From Actinomadura parmotrematis (GTDB lineage Bacteria > Actinomycetota > Actinomycetes > Streptosporangiales > Streptosporangiaceae), in contig NZ_JAIBOA010000024.1 of NCBI RefSeq assembly GCF_019458805.1, positions 1 to 64,000 of the forward strand: a DNA stretch of 64,000 nt. Direction: 5' to 3'. The notes under the pieces were generated by a model, which made no database searches, was not told the origin of the DNA, and worked only from the letters and a program-made list of their open reading frames with translations. The position numbers and the translations under genes are program-made. Positions 36,448 through 48,373 of this stretch are shown in pieces; position 1 is the first letter of the stretch; each line of letters starts with the position of its first letter.

Positions 36448-37893
36448 ATGGGGCACCGGGTGCTCGCGCACTACGTGGCCGGCGAGTTCCGGTCCGGCGG
36501 GGCGGCCTTCCCGCTGGTCGACCCGGTGACCGGCAAGGTCGCGGGGGAGGCGCCCGAGGCCACGCGCGAGCTGGTGGACGAGGCCGTCCGCGCCGGCCGC
36601 GCCGCGCTGGACGCCGGCTGGGGCGCCGCGCCCGCCGAGGAGCGCGCCGCCGCGCTCCGCCGCATCGCCGACGGGATCGAGGCCCGCTCCGAGGAGTTCA
36701 CGGCCGCCGAGGCCGCCGACACCGGCAAGCCCCGCGAGCTGGCCGCGACGGTCGACGTCCCGCGCGCGATCGGCAACTTCCGCGCCTACGCCGACCTGCT
36801 GTACGGGCGCCCCGAGCGCGCCTACACGACGAGCGTCCCCGGCTGGAGCGGCGGCACCGGCCAGGCCCTCAACTACACGGTGCGGCGCCCCCTCGGCGTC
36901 GTCGCGGTCATCTCGCCGTGGAACCTGCCGCTGCTGCTGCTCACCTGGAAGGTCGCCCCGGCGCTCGCGGCCGGCAACGCCGTCGTCGCCAAGCCGTCGG
37001 AGGAGGCGCCGACCACCGCGACGCTGCTCGCCGAGGTCGTCGACGCCGCCGGGCTGCCCGCCGGCGCCTTCAACCTCGTGCACGGCCACGGCCCCGGGGC
37101 GGCGGGGGAGTTCCTCACCGGCCACCCGGGCGTGGACGCGATCGCGTTCACCGGCGAGTCGGCCACCGGCGCCGCCATCATGCGGAACGCCGCCGACCAC
37201 GTCACCCCCGTCTCCTTCGAGCTCGGCGGCAAGAACCCCGCCCTGGTCTTCGCCGACGCCGACCTGGACGCCGCCGTCGAGGGCACGGTCCGCTCGTCGT
37301 TCACCCACTCGGGCCAGATCTGCCTCTGCACCGAGCGCGTGTACGTCGAGCGGCCCGTCTTCGCCGAGTTCGCCGAGCGGCTCGCCGGCCGCGCCGCCGC
37401 CCTGGCGGGCTACGGCCCGATGATCTCGGCCGCGCACCGCGACAAGGTGCTGTCCTACTACCGGCTCGCCGTGGAGGAGGGCGCGACGGTCCTCGCGGGC
37501 GGCGGCGTCCCGGCGTTCGGCGACGCCCGCGACGGGGGCTTCCACGTCGAGCCGACCGTCCTCACCGGCCTGCCCGGGACCGCCCGCGCCGTCCGCGAGG
37601 AGGTGTTCGGCCCGGTCTGCCACCTCGCGCCCTTCGACGCCGAGGACGAGGCGGTCCGGCTCGCCAACGACAGCCCCTACGGGCTCGCCGCCACCGTGTG
37701 GACCCGCGACCTGTCGCGCGCGCACCGCGTCGCGCCGCGGATCGAGGCCGGCATCGTCTGGGTGAACTGCTGGAACCTGCGCGACCTGCGCACCCCCTTC
37801 GGCGGGGTCAAGGCGTCGGGCATCGGCCGCGAGGGGGGAGAGTACTCCCTGGACTTCTTCTCCGAGCCCGTCAACGTGTGCATCCAGATCTGA
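36448..37893 (+). CDS. 2-Aminomuconate 6-semialdehyde dehydrogenase
   Basis: A 481-residue NAD(P)-dependent aldehyde dehydrogenase. The catalytic Cys is in [15 protein letters not shown], and the general-base Glu is in [12 protein letters not shown]. Cofactor-binding blocks are [20 protein letters not shown] and [13 protein letters not shown]. Position as first gene of a cluster with the dioxygenase and decarboxylase of the 3-hydroxyanthranilate route points to oxidation of 2-aminomuconate 6-semialdehyde to 2-aminomuconate. A 2-hydroxymuconate semialdehyde dehydrogenase would look the same. GAGAGGGGGAG lies before the ATG. Confidence 0.88.
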   Translation: MGHRVLAHYVAGEFRSGGAAFPLVDPVTGKVAGEAPEATRELVDEAVRAGRAALDAGWGAAPAEERAAALRRIADGIEARSEEFTAAEAADTGKPRELAATVDVPRAIGNFRAYADLLYGRPERAYTTSVPGWSGGTGQALNYTVRRPLGVVAVISPWNLPLLLLTWKVAPALAAGNAVVAKPSEEAPTTATLLAEVVDAAGLPAGAFNLVHGHGPGAAGEFLTGHPGVDAIAFTGESATGAAIMRNAADHVTPVSFELGGKNPALVFADADLDAAVEGTVRSSFTHSGQICLCTERVYVERPVFAEFAERLAGRAAALAGYGPMISAAHRDKVLSYYRLAVEEGATVLAGGGVPAFGDARDGGFHVEPTVLTGLPGTARAVREEVFGPVCHLAPFDAEDEAVRLANDSPYGLAATVWTRDLSRAHRVAPRIEAGIVWVNCWNLRDLRTPFGGVKASGIGREGGEYSLDFFSEPVNVCIQI

Positions 37894-37903
37894 GAGACCC
37901 GAC

Positions 37904-38703
37904 GTGACCCAGACCGCGACTCCCGCGACCGCCGTCGAGCGGGCCGCCGCCCGGCTGCTCCGCGCCCACGAGACCGGCGTGCCCTGCGACCCCGTCCGCG
38001 ACCTGGTCGGCTCGGCGGACGCCGCCTACGCCGTCCAGGAGCGGATCACCGAGACCTGGCTCGACGCGGGGCGGCGCCTCGCCGGCCGCAAGATCGGCCT
38101 CACCTCCGCGGCGGTGCAGCGCCAGCTCGGCGTGGACAGCCCCGACTTCGGCATGCTGTTCGCCGACATGGCCGTCCCCGACGGCGCCGAGATCCCGGCG
38201 GGCGCGGTGCCGCAGGCGCGGGCCGAGGCCGAGGTCGCACTCGTGCTGGAGCGCGACCTGGACCACGAGCGGCACACCGCCGCCGATCTCATCCGGGCCA
38301 CCGCGTTCGCGCTCCCGGCGATCGAGGTCGCCGGCAGCCGCGTCCGCGACTGGGACATCACCCTCGCCGACACCGTCGCCGACAACGCCTCCAGCGGGAT
38401 GTACGTCCTCGGGAACCGGCCCGTCGCGCTCGCCGACGTCGACCTGCGGCTCTGCGGCATGGTCGTGGAGCGGCGCGGCGAGCAGGTGTCCACCGGCACC
38501 GGCGCCGCCTGCCTCGGCCACCCGCTGAACGCCGCGCTCTGGCTCGCCGACACCCTGGTCCGCGTCGGCCGCCCGCTCCGCGCGGGCGACACCGTCCTGA
38601 CCGGCGCGCTCGGACCCATGGTCGCGGCCGCGCCCGGCGACGTCCTGGAGGCCCGCATCGACGGCCTCGGCGACGTCCGCGTGGCCTTCGCGAAGGAGAC
38701 CCC

Positions 38704-38707
<4 letters not shown>
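37904..38707 (+). CDS. 2-Oxopent-4-enoate hydratase
   Basis: A 267-residue member of the fumarylacetoacetate-hydrolase-like hydratase family (MhpD/XylJ type). It adds water to 2-oxopent-4-enoate to give 4-hydroxy-2-oxovalerate. The segment [18 protein letters not shown] with [12 protein letters not shown] is the hydratase version of the shared motif. Metal-binding acids lie in [11 protein letters not shown], and [16 protein letters not shown] follows. It starts 10 bp after the dehydrogenase gene and overlaps the next gene by 4 nt (GTGA). Confidence 0.87.
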
Positions 38708-40465
<1,758 letters not shown>

Positions 40466-40490
40466 CCCGCCCGCGAACGGAAAGCCCGCC

Positions 40491-41522
40491 ATGACCGTCA
40501 TCGACGTGCACACCCACGTCTTCCCGCCCCTGACCCGCGCGCAGGGACGCGTCCTCGCCGACGCCGGGGAGCCGTGGCTGCGCGTGCACGGCGACGGCAC
40601 CGGGATGATGATGGCCGGCGACGCCGAGTACCGGCCCGTCCACGCCGGCCTCTGGGACGCCGCCGCCCGCCTCGCCGACATGGACGCCGCCGGCGTCGAC
40701 GTCCAGGCCGTCTCCTCCACCCCGCTGATGTTCGGCTACGACGCCGAGCCCGCCCGCGCCGCCGAATGGTGCGACCTCGTCAACGAGCTCGTCCTGGACC
40801 TCTGCGCCGCCGCCCCCGCCCGGCTGCTGCCGCTCGCCCAGGTGCCGCTGCAGGACACCGCGCTCGCCTGCGCGGCCGCCGACCGCGCCCGCGACGCCGG
40901 GCACCGCGGCGTCCACATCGGCAACCACGTCGGCGACCGCAACCTCGACGACCCGGGCATCGTGGCGTTCCTGGCCCACTGCGCCGAGATCGGCCTGCCC
41001 GTCCTCGCCCACCCCTGGGACATGATGGCGCCCGAGCGGATGCGCGGGCACATGCTGCCCTGGCTCGTCGGGATGCCCGCCGAGACCCAGCTCAGCATCC
41101 TCGGCCTGCTCCTGTCGGGCGCCTTCGAGCGCATCCCCGCGTCCCTGCGCCTCTGCTTCTGCCACGGCGGCGGCAGCTTCGCGTTCCTGCTCGGCCGCGC
41201 CGACAACGCCTGGCACCGGCGCGACCTCGTCCGCGCCGACTCGCCCCGCCCGCCCTCGGAGTACACCGACCGGTTCAGCGTCGACTCCGCCGTCTTCGAC
41301 CCGCGCGCCCTCCGCCTGCTGGTCGACGTCATGGGCGCCGGCCGGGTGATGCTCGGCACCGACTACCCCTTCCCGCTCGGCGAGCGGGAGCCCGGATCGA
41401 CGATCCGCGCCTGCGCCGGGCTGGACGACGCCGGCCGGGCCGCGCTGCTCGGCGGCAACGCCGCGGCGTTCCTCGCCCCGGACCCCGCTCTCCGCGTCGC
41501 AGAAAGGCCGTCCACCCGATGA
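40491..41522 (+). CDS. nbaD: 2-Amino-3-carboxymuconate-6-semialdehyde decarboxylase
   Basis: A 343-residue amidohydrolase-fold metal decarboxylase. Metal ligands are His7 and His9 (VIDVHTHVFPP), the His in LPVLAHPWDMM, the His in CFCHGGGSFAFLLGR, and the Asp in MLGTDYPFPLGE. It converts 2-amino-3-carboxymuconate semialdehyde to 2-aminomuconate semialdehyde, keeping the pathway away from quinolinate. The 4-nt overlap with the kynureninase gene (ATGA at 41519-41522) ties them in one transcript. Confidence 0.92.
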   Translation: MTVIDVHTHVFPPLTRAQGRVLADAGEPWLRVHGDGTGMMMAGDAEYRPVHAGLWDAAARLADMDAAGVDVQAVSSTPLMFGYDAEPARAAEWCDLVNELVLDLCAAAPARLLPLAQVPLQDTALACAAADRARDAGHRGVHIGNHVGDRNLDDPGIVAFLAHCAEIGLPVLAHPWDMMAPERMRGHMLPWLVGMPAETQLSILGLLLSGAFERIPASLRLCFCHGGGSFAFLLGRADNAWHRRDLVRADSPRPPSEYTDRFSVDSAVFDPRALRLLVDVMGAGRVMLGTDYPFPLGEREPGSTIRACAGLDDAGRAALLGGNAAAFLAPDPALRVAERPSTR

Positions 41523-42805
41523 GCACTCCCGGCCCCGCGCCCGTCACGGCGGGAGCGGACGAGGCGCGGCGCCTCGACGCCGCCGATCCGCTGCCCACGC
41601 TGCGCGGCGAGTTCCTCGTCCCGCCCGCGCCCGGCGGCGCGTACGCCGAGGCGGCCTACTTCGCCGGCAACTCCCTCGGCCTGCAGCCGCGCGCCACCGC
41701 CGACCGGATCGCCGCGGAGCTGGCGGACTGGGCGCGGCTCGGCGTGGAGGGCCACACGCAGGGCCGCCGGCCGTGGGTGGACTACCACGAGCTGCTGCGC
41801 GAGCCCGCCGCCCGCCTCGTCGGCGCCCTGCCGCACGAGGTCGTCGCGATGAACACCCTGACGGTGAACCTGCACCTGATGATGGCGACCTTCTACCGCC
41901 CGGCGGGGGAGCGGACCCGGATCGTCATCGAGGACACCGCCTTCCCCTCCGACTCCTACGCCGTCGCGAGCCAGGCCGTCCACCACGGCCTGGACCCGGC
42001 CGCGACCGTCGTGCGGCTGCGCCCCCGCGACGGCGAGGAGCACCTGCGCACCGAGGACGTCCGGGCGTTCCTGGAGCGCGAGGGGCGCACCGTCGCGCTG
42101 CTGCTGCTCGGCGGCGTCAACTACCTCACCGGCCAGCTCATGGACATGGAGGCGATCACCGCGGCGGGGCGGGCCGCCGGCGCCGCCGTCGGCTGGGACC
42201 TCGCGCACGCCGCCGGGAACGTCCCGCTCCGCCTGCACGACTGGGGCGCGGACTTCGCGGCCTGGTGCACCTACAAGTACCTGAACGGCGGGCCCGGCTC
42301 CGTGGCGGGCTGCTTCGTGCACGAGCGGCACGTCCGCGACGCCGCGCTGCCGCGCCTGTCGGGCTGGTGGGGCACCGAGCGCGCCGGCCGGTTCGCGATG
42401 GCGCCCGACATCGCCCCGCCGCCGACCGCCGATGCCTGGCAGCTGTCCAACCCGCCGATCCTCGCCCTGGCGCCCGTCCTGGTCTCCTACGAAATCTTCG
42501 ACCGGGTCGGGATGCCGGCCCTGCGCGCCAAGAGCGAGCGCCTCACCGGCCACCTCGCGCGGCGGTTCGCCGAGATCGGCGCGGACGTCGTCACGCCGGC
42601 CGACCCCGCGCGGCGCGGCGCGCAGCTGTCGGTGCGGGTCGCGGGCGCGGGGGCCGCGGCGGAGCGGCTCGCGCGCGAGCACGGCGTCATCGCCGACGCC
42701 CGCGAGCCCGACATCGTGCGGTTCGCACCGGCCCCGCTCTACAGCACGTTCCTGGACTGCCACCGGGCGGCCGAAGCGCTCGCCGCCGTTCTGCGGGAGA
42801 AGTAG
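41519..42805 (+). CDS. kynU: Kynureninase
   Basis: A 428-residue PLP-dependent hydrolase that splits kynurenine or 3-hydroxykynurenine to (3-hydroxy)anthranilate and alanine. The PLP Lys is in AWCTYKYLNGGPGSVAGCFV. Other family blocks are YFAGNSLGLQPRATADRI, EVVAMNTLTVNLHLMM, GWDLAHAAGNVPLRLHDWGA and RLSGWWGTERAGRFAMAPDI. It is the last gene of the cluster and supplies its 3-hydroxyanthranilate. No kynurenine 3-monooxygenase is in the window, so the hydroxylated substrate must come from an enzyme encoded elsewhere. Confidence 0.94.
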   Translation: MSTPGPAPVTAGADEARRLDAADPLPTLRGEFLVPPAPGGAYAEAAYFAGNSLGLQPRATADRIAAELADWARLGVEGHTQGRRPWVDYHELLREPAARLVGALPHEVVAMNTLTVNLHLMMATFYRPAGERTRIVIEDTAFPSDSYAVASQAVHHGLDPAATVVRLRPRDGEEHLRTEDVRAFLEREGRTVALLLLGGVNYLTGQLMDMEAITAAGRAAGAAVGWDLAHAAGNVPLRLHDWGADFAAWCTYKYLNGGPGSVAGCFVHERHVRDAALPRLSGWWGTERAGRFAMAPDIAPPPTADAWQLSNPPILALAPVLVSYEIFDRVGMPALRAKSERLTGHLARRFAEIGADVVTPADPARRGAQLSVRVAGAGAAAERLAREHGVIADAREPDIVRFAPAPLYSTFLDCHRAAEALAAVLREK

Positions 42806-42895
42806 CTCTCGTCACTTTTGGGGGCGGGAAGTCGCTTCTGGCAGGGCGTTTCCGCTTCCGGGCCGCCCCTGGCGCCGACTTTACGCTCCGGGGGG

Positions 42896-42923
42896 TTGCG
42901 GAGTCCCGATGGTCGGCTACTGT
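42896..42923 (+). promoter_or_regulatory. Cold-shock gene promoter with long leader
   Basis: TTGCGG, 16 nt, TACTGT. Transcription from here would give a 5' leader of about 170 nt before the cold-shock ATG at 43102, as in cspA-type genes whose leader folds differently at low temperature. The 296-bp gap holds no other gene. Confidence 0.5.
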
Positions 42924-43101
42924 GGGGGGCGTTGCAGTCGTGGTTTCCTCGAACGTTGCTCAACTCGGCGCCCGCGGAAGTTTCTAGACAGCGGGTGCTT
43001 TTTGCTTTCTCCGGGTTCCCGGCGGATGCAGGATCATCCGCACGCAGCCCCGACCGTCGAGGTGGCGGACGGTGAAGCAATACCCAAGGAGAAAGAACAG
43101 C

Positions 43102-43305
43102 ATGGCCGAAGGCACCGTGAAGTGGTTCAACGCGGAAAAGGGCTTCGGGTTCATCGCCCCTGACGGCGGCGGCCCGGACGTTTTCGTCCACTACTCGGCG
43201 ATCTCCACCCAGGGCTACCGCACGCTGGAAGAGAACCAGCGCGTCGGCTTCGAGATCACCCAGGGCCAGAAGGGCCCGCAGGCCGAGGGCGTCTACCCCC
43301 TCTAA
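43102..43305 (+). CDS. Cold-shock domain protein (CspA family)
   Basis: A 67-residue OB-fold nucleic-acid chaperone. The RNA-binding motifs are KGFGFI (RNP1) and VFVHY (RNP2), in the family frame [20 protein letters not shown]. It binds single-stranded RNA and DNA without strong sequence preference. The ATG at 43102 follows AAGGAGAAAG; a longer frame upstream is non-coding leader. A terminator hairpin lies just downstream, so it is a single-gene transcript. Confidence 0.96.
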   Translation: MAEGTVKWFNAEKGFGFIAPDGGGPDVFVHYSAISTQGYRTLEENQRVGFEITQGQKGPQAEGVYPL

Positions 43306-43330
43306 GGCCGGCTTCGCAAGCTTCGACAGG

Positions 43331-43360
43331 GGCCCGTACCGCGTCCGCGCGGTGCGGGCC
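43331..43360 (+). terminator. Terminator of the cold-shock gene
   Basis: A 13-bp stem with one G-T pair (GGCCCGTACCGCG against CGCGGTGCGGGCC) and a TCCG loop, 25 bp after the stop codon. Confidence 0.75.
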
Positions 43361-43388
43361 TCCGCCGTTCCCGGACGCCGTTCCCGCC

Positions 43389-44702
43389 TCAGACGGGGCG
43401 GCGCCGCAGGACGCGGCGGGCGGGCCGCACCACGCGCAGCAGCTCCCCGCCGATGTAGACGCCCGCGCCGATCGCGAGCGCCGTCGCGAGCGCCTCGGCG
43501 AGGGTGAGGGCGCCGCGCGCGCTATTGCCCGCGCTGAGCTGCAGCATCCCCCGGTACATCAGCGAGCCCGGCATGAGCGGCGCGATGCACGGCGTGACGC
43601 AGATCAGCGCCGGGACGCGGCGCCACCGCGCGAAGGCGGTGCCGAGCAGGCCGATCAGCGTCGCCGCGACGGCCGTCGCGGGCGCCGCCGGCACCTCCAG
43701 CGCCCGTATCTCGACGTAGGCGGTCCAGGCGACGGCGCCGCCGAGCGCGATCGGCGGCAGGTAGCCGCGGGGCACCAGGTGGTAGACGGCGAACGCGGTC
43801 GCGATGGCGGCGGCGCCGAACGTCTGCGGCGCGGCGAACGACGACGGCACGGTCGGCAGGTCGGTCGGCGACACCGGCAGGCCGTGGCGCGCGGCCAGGT
43901 AGGTGACGGCGCCGATGCCGCTCAGGATCGCGGTGATGGTGAACAGCACCTCGACCAGCCGGATCGTGCCGGTCACCAGGTCCCCGGCGATGCCGTCCTG
44001 CATGGACACCACCAGGGCGCGGCCGGGGATGAGCGCGATGACCACCCCGATGATCACGGTGCCGGCGCGCACGTCGAGCGGGCCGGCGACGAGCAGCACG
44101 GTGACCAGCGTCCCGATGGCGGCGGCCAGCGCCATCTGGAAGAAGTCGGTGATGCCGCGGCGGGCGAGCCAGTCGCCGGTGCGGTCCCCGATCAGCGCGG
44201 CCGCGAACGCCGCGAGCGCCGGGACGGGGCCGCCGCCGACCAGCACCGCGCCCGCCGCGCCGATCAGCGACAGCGCGACCACCTGCACCGAGGCCGGATA
44301 GGCGGGGCGGCGGCCGATGATGTCGCTGAGCGCGTACCGGGCCTGGCGGAGCGGCAGCCGCTGCTCCTGCGCGTCGCGCACCAGCTCGTGCACGGCGGCG
44401 AGCCGCGCGTAGTTGGGCAGCCGGCGGCGCACCCGCCGCTCGGCCGTCACCGGCGGGCGGCCCCCGCGCGGCAGGTAGGACACCCCGATGGCGGCGAGCG
44501 TCACGTTGACCTCGGCGTGCGGCAGCCCGTAGGCGCGGCCGAGCCGGCCGATCGCGCGGTCCACCGCCTCGGCGGTCTCCCCGCCCGCGAGCATCAGCTC
44601 GCCGACCCGGAGCGCCAGGTCCATCGCCCCGTACGCGCCGCCGCCGTCGGCGTTCCCTGCCTGCCCCGCGTCCGCGGACGCGTCCCCCGACTCCGCCGTC
44701 AC
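43389..44702 (-). CDS. Threonine/serine exporter, ThrE family
   Basis: A 437-residue ten-helix membrane transporter. The N-terminal ThrE domain has LALRVGELMLAGGETAEAVD, then VTLAAIGVSYLPRG and the central VSMQDGIAGDLVTGTIRLVE. The C-terminal ThrE_2-like domain includes VPALICVTPCIAPLMPGSLM followed by YRGMLQL. The family exports threonine and serine using the proton gradient. The first 25 residues are polar and disordered. It is a single gene. Confidence 0.9.
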   Translation of the reverse strand: MTAESGDASADAGQAGNADGGGAYGAMDLALRVGELMLAGGETAEAVDRAIGRLGRAYGLPHAEVNVTLAAIGVSYLPRGGRPPVTAERRVRRRLPNYARLAAVHELVRDAQEQRLPLRQARYALSDIIGRRPAYPASVQVVALSLIGAAGAVLVGGGPVPALAAFAAALIGDRTGDWLARRGITDFFQMALAAAIGTLVTVLLVAGPLDVRAGTVIIGVVIALIPGRALVVSMQDGIAGDLVTGTIRLVEVLFTITAILSGIGAVTYLAARHGLPVSPTDLPTVPSSFAAPQTFGAAAIATAFAVYHLVPRGYLPPIALGGAVAWTAYVEIRALEVPAAPATAVAATLIGLLGTAFARWRRVPALICVTPCIAPLMPGSLMYRGMLQLSAGNSARGALTLAEALATALAIGAGVYIGGELLRVVRPARRVLRRRPV

Positions 44703-44905
44703 GGCGCGTCAGCCTAGCGAGCGCGCCGCCGCGGGCGGCCGGGCCGCGCCCGGCCATGGCCGATCCTTTGCGCGGCCCGGCACCGCCGTCGGACGGAACG
44801 CGAAATGCCTTCGCGTCCGCTCTGGATCGGCCCGACCGGCGGTGATAGGAATCAGTTGCTTATTTCCCACCCGCACTTTCCGCAGTGCTCATCCGGGGGA
44901 CCCCC

Positions 44906-46393
44906 ATGCCACCTCGCTCCACCGCCGCCGCCGCGGCGCTCGCCACCGGACTGCTCGCCCTCCCCGCCCTCGCGCCGCAGGCGAGCGCGGCCCCGGCCGA
45001 CGCCCCGCAGCCGCGCACCGTCCAGGTCCCGTCCTTCGACGGCACGAAGATCGTCACGAACTTCTTCCCGGCCAAGGGCCTGGCGGCCGGCGCCAAGGCC
45101 CCGACCGTGCTCGTCGGCCACGGCTGGGGCGGCCGCGGCGAGACCGACCCCGCCGCCGGCCAGGTCGCCCTGTTCACCGGCGCCGGCTACAACGTCCTCA
45201 CCTGGAACGCGCGCGGCTTCGGCTCGGCGGGGGAGGCCAACGTCGACCGGCCCGACGTCGAGGGCCGCGACGTGATCAAGCTGGTCGACTGGACGGCGGC
45301 CCAGCCCGAGGCGCTGCTCGACCGCGCCGGCGACCCGCGCGTCGCCATGGCGGGCGGCAGCTACGGCGGCGGCATCCAGCTCGTCGCCGCCGGCCTCGAT
45401 AGGCGGGTCGACGTGATCGCCCCGACCATCGCCTTCGCCAACGTGCGGCGCAGCCTGTACCGGGACGAGATCTACCGCGCCGGCTGGGGCGCGCTGCTCT
45501 GCCTCGGCGGCGTCACCAGCGGCAACCGGATCGCCCCGCAGGTGCTGCAGGGCTGCGCGTCCGGCGGCCTCACCGGCACGCTGTCCCCGCAGATCGCCGA
45601 CTGGTTCGACCACGCCGGCGCCGGCGACCTCGTCAAGAAGATCAAGATCCCGACGCTGGTCATGCAGGGCACCGTCGACACCCTGTTCACGCTGCGCGAG
45701 GGCCTCACCTTCTACCGGCCGATCAAGGCGTCCGGCGCGCCGGTCAAGATGATCTGGTTCTGCGGCGGCCACGGCACCTGCACGACGAAGCCGGGCGACG
45801 CGAACAAGCTGAACGACGCGACGCTCGCCTGGTTCGCCCGCTACCTGAAGAAGGACGCGTCGGTGCAGACCGGCCCCGGCTTCGAGTTCATCGACCAGGA
45901 CGGCGCCTACCACGCCGCCGCGACCTACCCGGCGCCCGCCGCCGGGACGCTCGCCGCCGCCGGCGCCGGCCACCTGGACCTCGGGCCGCTCGCGCCGACC
46001 TCGGGCATCCAGACCGCCGCCCAGCCCGCGGCCAAGGCGATCGAGATCCCGGTCAAGGCGCCCGCGACGGCCGGCATGGCCGCCGGCGTCCCGCACCTGA
46101 AGATCACCTACAAGGGCAGCGCGCTGAACGACCGCACCGCCGTCTACGCCCAGCTCGTCGACAAGGCGACCGGCGTCGTCCTTGGCAACCAGGCGACGCC
46201 GCTGCCGGTCGTGCTGGACGGCCGGACCCGGACGGTGGAGCGCGACATCGAGGCGGTGTCGTGGAAGACCGGCCCGTCCAGCCGGCTGGTCCTGCAGATC
46301 ATCCCCTCGACCGGCCTGTTCACCGGGCAGAAGGCGATCGGCTGGGTGGACGTGGCACGGGCGTCGCTGAGCGTGCCGCGCGTCAAGGGCTGA
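44906..46393 (+). CDS. Secreted S15/CocE-type alpha/beta hydrolase
   Basis: A 495-residue exported protein. The ATG at 44906 begins a signal peptide (ALATGLLALPALAPQASAA, with AxA cleavage). The hydrolase core has VGHGWGGRGE, the nucleophile elbow MAGGSYGGGIQLVAAG, then an Asp in MQGTVDTLFTLREG and His in FCGGHGTC. The C-terminal 150 residues form a jelly-roll domain, as in X-Pro dipeptidyl-peptidases and cocaine-esterase-like enzymes. An upstream in-frame ATG at 44885 is less likely because CCGGGGGA lies between. Substrate unknown. Confidence 0.82.
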   Translation: MPPRSTAAAAALATGLLALPALAPQASAAPADAPQPRTVQVPSFDGTKIVTNFFPAKGLAAGAKAPTVLVGHGWGGRGETDPAAGQVALFTGAGYNVLTWNARGFGSAGEANVDRPDVEGRDVIKLVDWTAAQPEALLDRAGDPRVAMAGGSYGGGIQLVAAGLDRRVDVIAPTIAFANVRRSLYRDEIYRAGWGALLCLGGVTSGNRIAPQVLQGCASGGLTGTLSPQIADWFDHAGAGDLVKKIKIPTLVMQGTVDTLFTLREGLTFYRPIKASGAPVKMIWFCGGHGTCTTKPGDANKLNDATLAWFARYLKKDASVQTGPGFEFIDQDGAYHAAATYPAPAAGTLAAAGAGHLDLGPLAPTSGIQTAAQPAAKAIEIPVKAPATAGMAAGVPHLKITYKGSALNDRTAVYAQLVDKATGVVLGNQATPLPVVLDGRTRTVERDIEAVSWKTGPSSRLVLQIIPSTGLFTGQKAIGWVDVARASLSVPRVKG

Positions 46394-46420
46394 CGCCCGC
46401 ACGGGCCCCCGGGGAGCGAG

Positions 46421-46452
46421 GCGGCCGCGGCGCCCTCCCGCGCCGCGGCCGC
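46421..46452. terminator. Bidirectional terminator hairpin
   Basis: A perfect 13-bp stem (GCGGCCGCGGCGC with its complement), 6-nt loop, between convergent stops at 46393 and 46470. Confidence 0.75.
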
Positions 46453-46469
46453 ATGTCCCACCGCCCCGT

Positions 46470-47141
46470 CTAACGGACGGGGCGGTCCAGGCGTTCCCCC
46501 GAACGCAGCCGGTCCAGGCCGAGCCAGATGAACTCGACCGCCATCCCCTCGGCCTCCTCGCGGGCGACCTCGGGCCGGTCCAGCCACCACGACACCATCG
46601 ACAGCAGCGACCCGTACATCAGCGGGACGAGCAGCCGCGCCCGGTACTCGTTGACGGCGAGGGCGCCCGGCGACATCTGCGGGTCGGCGCGGCGGCGGCG
46701 GAGCAGCAGCCCCGCGAACGCCTCGCCGAGCCGGTCGCGCAGGCCCTGCAGCTCGGTGCCGACCTCGGGCTTGTCCAGGTGCCGGATCACCAGCGTCCAG
46801 GCGTCCGGCTCGTCGGTGGCGTAGTCGAACAGCACCCGCACCATCGCCGCGATGTTGTCCACCGAGCCGCGGTCCGGCGACACCGAGCGGGTGAGCCGCC
46901 CCGTCAGCTCGGCGACGACGGCCTCGGTGACCTCGGCGAACAGGTCCTCCTTGGAGGCGAAGTGCTGGTAGAGCAGCGCCTTGGAGACCTGCGCGGCGGC
47001 GGCGACGTGCTCCATCTGGGTGAGGTGGTAGCCGCGCCGCCCGAACTCGCGCAGCGCCTCCCCGAGCAGCTGCTCGCGGCGCCGGGCGTGCGGCATCCGC
47101 CGCCGCGCGCCCGGCGCCGCTCCCCCCGTGTCCGCGGTCAC
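46470..47141 (-). CDS. TetR-family regulator of the acyl-CoA dehydrogenase divergon
   Basis: A 223-residue repressor. The helix-turn-helix is [20 protein letters not shown], then [19 protein letters not shown]. The GTG start at 47141 overlaps the stop of the acyl-CoA dehydrogenase gene by 4 nt (GTGA), so the two are co-translated. The palindrome in front of the acyl-CoA dehydrogenase gene is the obvious operator. It probably responds to an acyl-CoA. Confidence 0.88.
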   Translation of the reverse strand: MTADTGGAAPGARRRMPHARRREQLLGEALREFGRRGYHLTQMEHVAAAAQVSKALLYQHFASKEDLFAEVTEAVVAELTGRLTRSVSPDRGSVDNIAAMVRVLFDYATDEPDAWTLVIRHLDKPEVGTELQGLRDRLGEAFAGLLLRRRRADPQMSPGALAVNEYRARLLVPLMYGSLLSMVSWWLDRPEVAREEAEGMAVEFIWLGLDRLRSGERLDRPVR

Positions 47142-48361
47142 TTGGCGGTGTACCGGCCCAGCTCGGCGCGCGCGACCGAGCGCACGTGCACCTCGTCGGG
47201 GCCGTCGGCGAGCCGCAGCGTCCGCAGGCCCGCCCACATGGCGGCGAGCGGGGTGTCGGCGGAGACGCCGGCGCCGCCGTGGACCTGGATGGCGCGGTCG
47301 ACGACCTCCAGCGCGACCCGCGGGGCGATCACCTTGATGGCGGCCACCTCGGAGCGGGCCGCCTTCACGCCGTGCTCGTCGATCAGCCAGGCCGTCTTCA
47401 GGGTGAGCAGCCGCGCCTGCTCGATCGCCATCCGCGACTCGGCGATCTGCTCGCGCACGACGCCCTGCGCGGCGAGCGGCTTGCCGAACGCCACGCGGTC
47501 CACCGCCCGCCGGCACATGAGCTCCAGGGCGCGCTCGGCCATGCCGATGGCGCGCATGCAGTGGTGGATGCGGCCGGGCCCGAGGCGGGCCTGCGCGATG
47601 GCGAACCCGCCGCCCTCCTCGCCGACCAGGTTCTCCACCGGGACGCGCACGTCGGTCAGCCGGATCTCGCAGTGGCCGTGCTGGTCCTGGTAGCCGAAGA
47701 CGGGCAGCGGCCGGACGATCTCGACGCCGGGGGCGTCCAGCGGCACCAGCACCATGGACTGCTGCAGGTAGGGGTGGCCGTCGGGGTCGGTCTTGCCCAT
47801 CACGATCATGATCTTGCAGCGCGGGTCGGCGGTGCCGCTGATCCACCACTTGGTGCCGTTGATCACGTAGGAGTCGCCGTCGCGCTCGATGCGGGTGGCG
47901 ATGTTGGTGGCGTCGGAGGAGGCGACGGCGGGCTCGGTCATGCCGAAGGCGCTGCGGATCTCGCCGTTCAGCAGCGGCCGCAGCCAGCGCTCCTTCTGCT
48001 CGGGGGTGCCGAACAGGTGCAGCACCTCCATGTTCCCGGTGTCGGGGGCGGCGCAGTTGGTCGCCTCGGGGGCCAGGTGCGGGGAGCGGCCGGTGATCTC
48101 GGCGAGCGAGGCGTAGTCGGTGACCGAGAGGCCGTGCGCGGGGTCCTCGCTGTCGGGCAGGAACAGGTTCCACAGCCCGCGCTTCCGCGCCTCCAGCTTC
48201 AGCGTCTCGACCACCGGCGGGACGGTGTGGGTCTGCCCGGACGCGACGAGCTCCGCCCGCTGCTCCTCGTAGACCGCCTCGGCGGGGTAGATGTGGGAGT
48301 CCATGAATTCCTGCAGGCGGTCGTGGTACTCCCGCGCCCGCTCGCTCAGTGCGAAGTCCAT
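47138..48361 (-). CDS. Acyl-CoA dehydrogenase
   Basis: A 407-residue FAD enzyme of the long ACAD type (ACAD10/11-like, about 400 residues). Hallmarks are [20 protein letters not shown], the FAD-contact [20 protein letters not shown], then [20 protein letters not shown] and the C-terminal [20 protein letters not shown]. It oxidises an acyl-CoA at the alpha-beta position. ATG at 48361 with TACTGT exactly 6 nt upstream (minus strand), so the mRNA is probably leaderless and its -10 overlaps the operator. It is followed by its TetR. Confidence 0.93.
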   Translation of the reverse strand: MDFALSERAREYHDRLQEFMDSHIYPAEAVYEEQRAELVASGQTHTVPPVVETLKLEARKRGLWNLFLPDSEDPAHGLSVTDYASLAEITGRSPHLAPEATNCAAPDTGNMEVLHLFGTPEQKERWLRPLLNGEIRSAFGMTEPAVASSDATNIATRIERDGDSYVINGTKWWISGTADPRCKIMIVMGKTDPDGHPYLQQSMVLVPLDAPGVEIVRPLPVFGYQDQHGHCEIRLTDVRVPVENLVGEEGGGFAIAQARLGPGRIHHCMRAIGMAERALELMCRRAVDRVAFGKPLAAQGVVREQIAESRMAIEQARLLTLKTAWLIDEHGVKAARSEVAAIKVIAPRVALEVVDRAIQVHGGAGVSADTPLAAMWAGLRTLRLADGPDEVHVRSVARAELGRYTAK

Positions 48362-48367
48362 GGCGCT

Positions 48368-48373
48368 ACAGTA
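48368..48373 (-). promoter_or_regulatory. -10 box of the leaderless acyl-CoA dehydrogenase transcript
   Basis: TACTGT on the minus strand, 6 nt, ATG. It overlaps the palindrome at 48370-48391. Confidence 0.5.
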
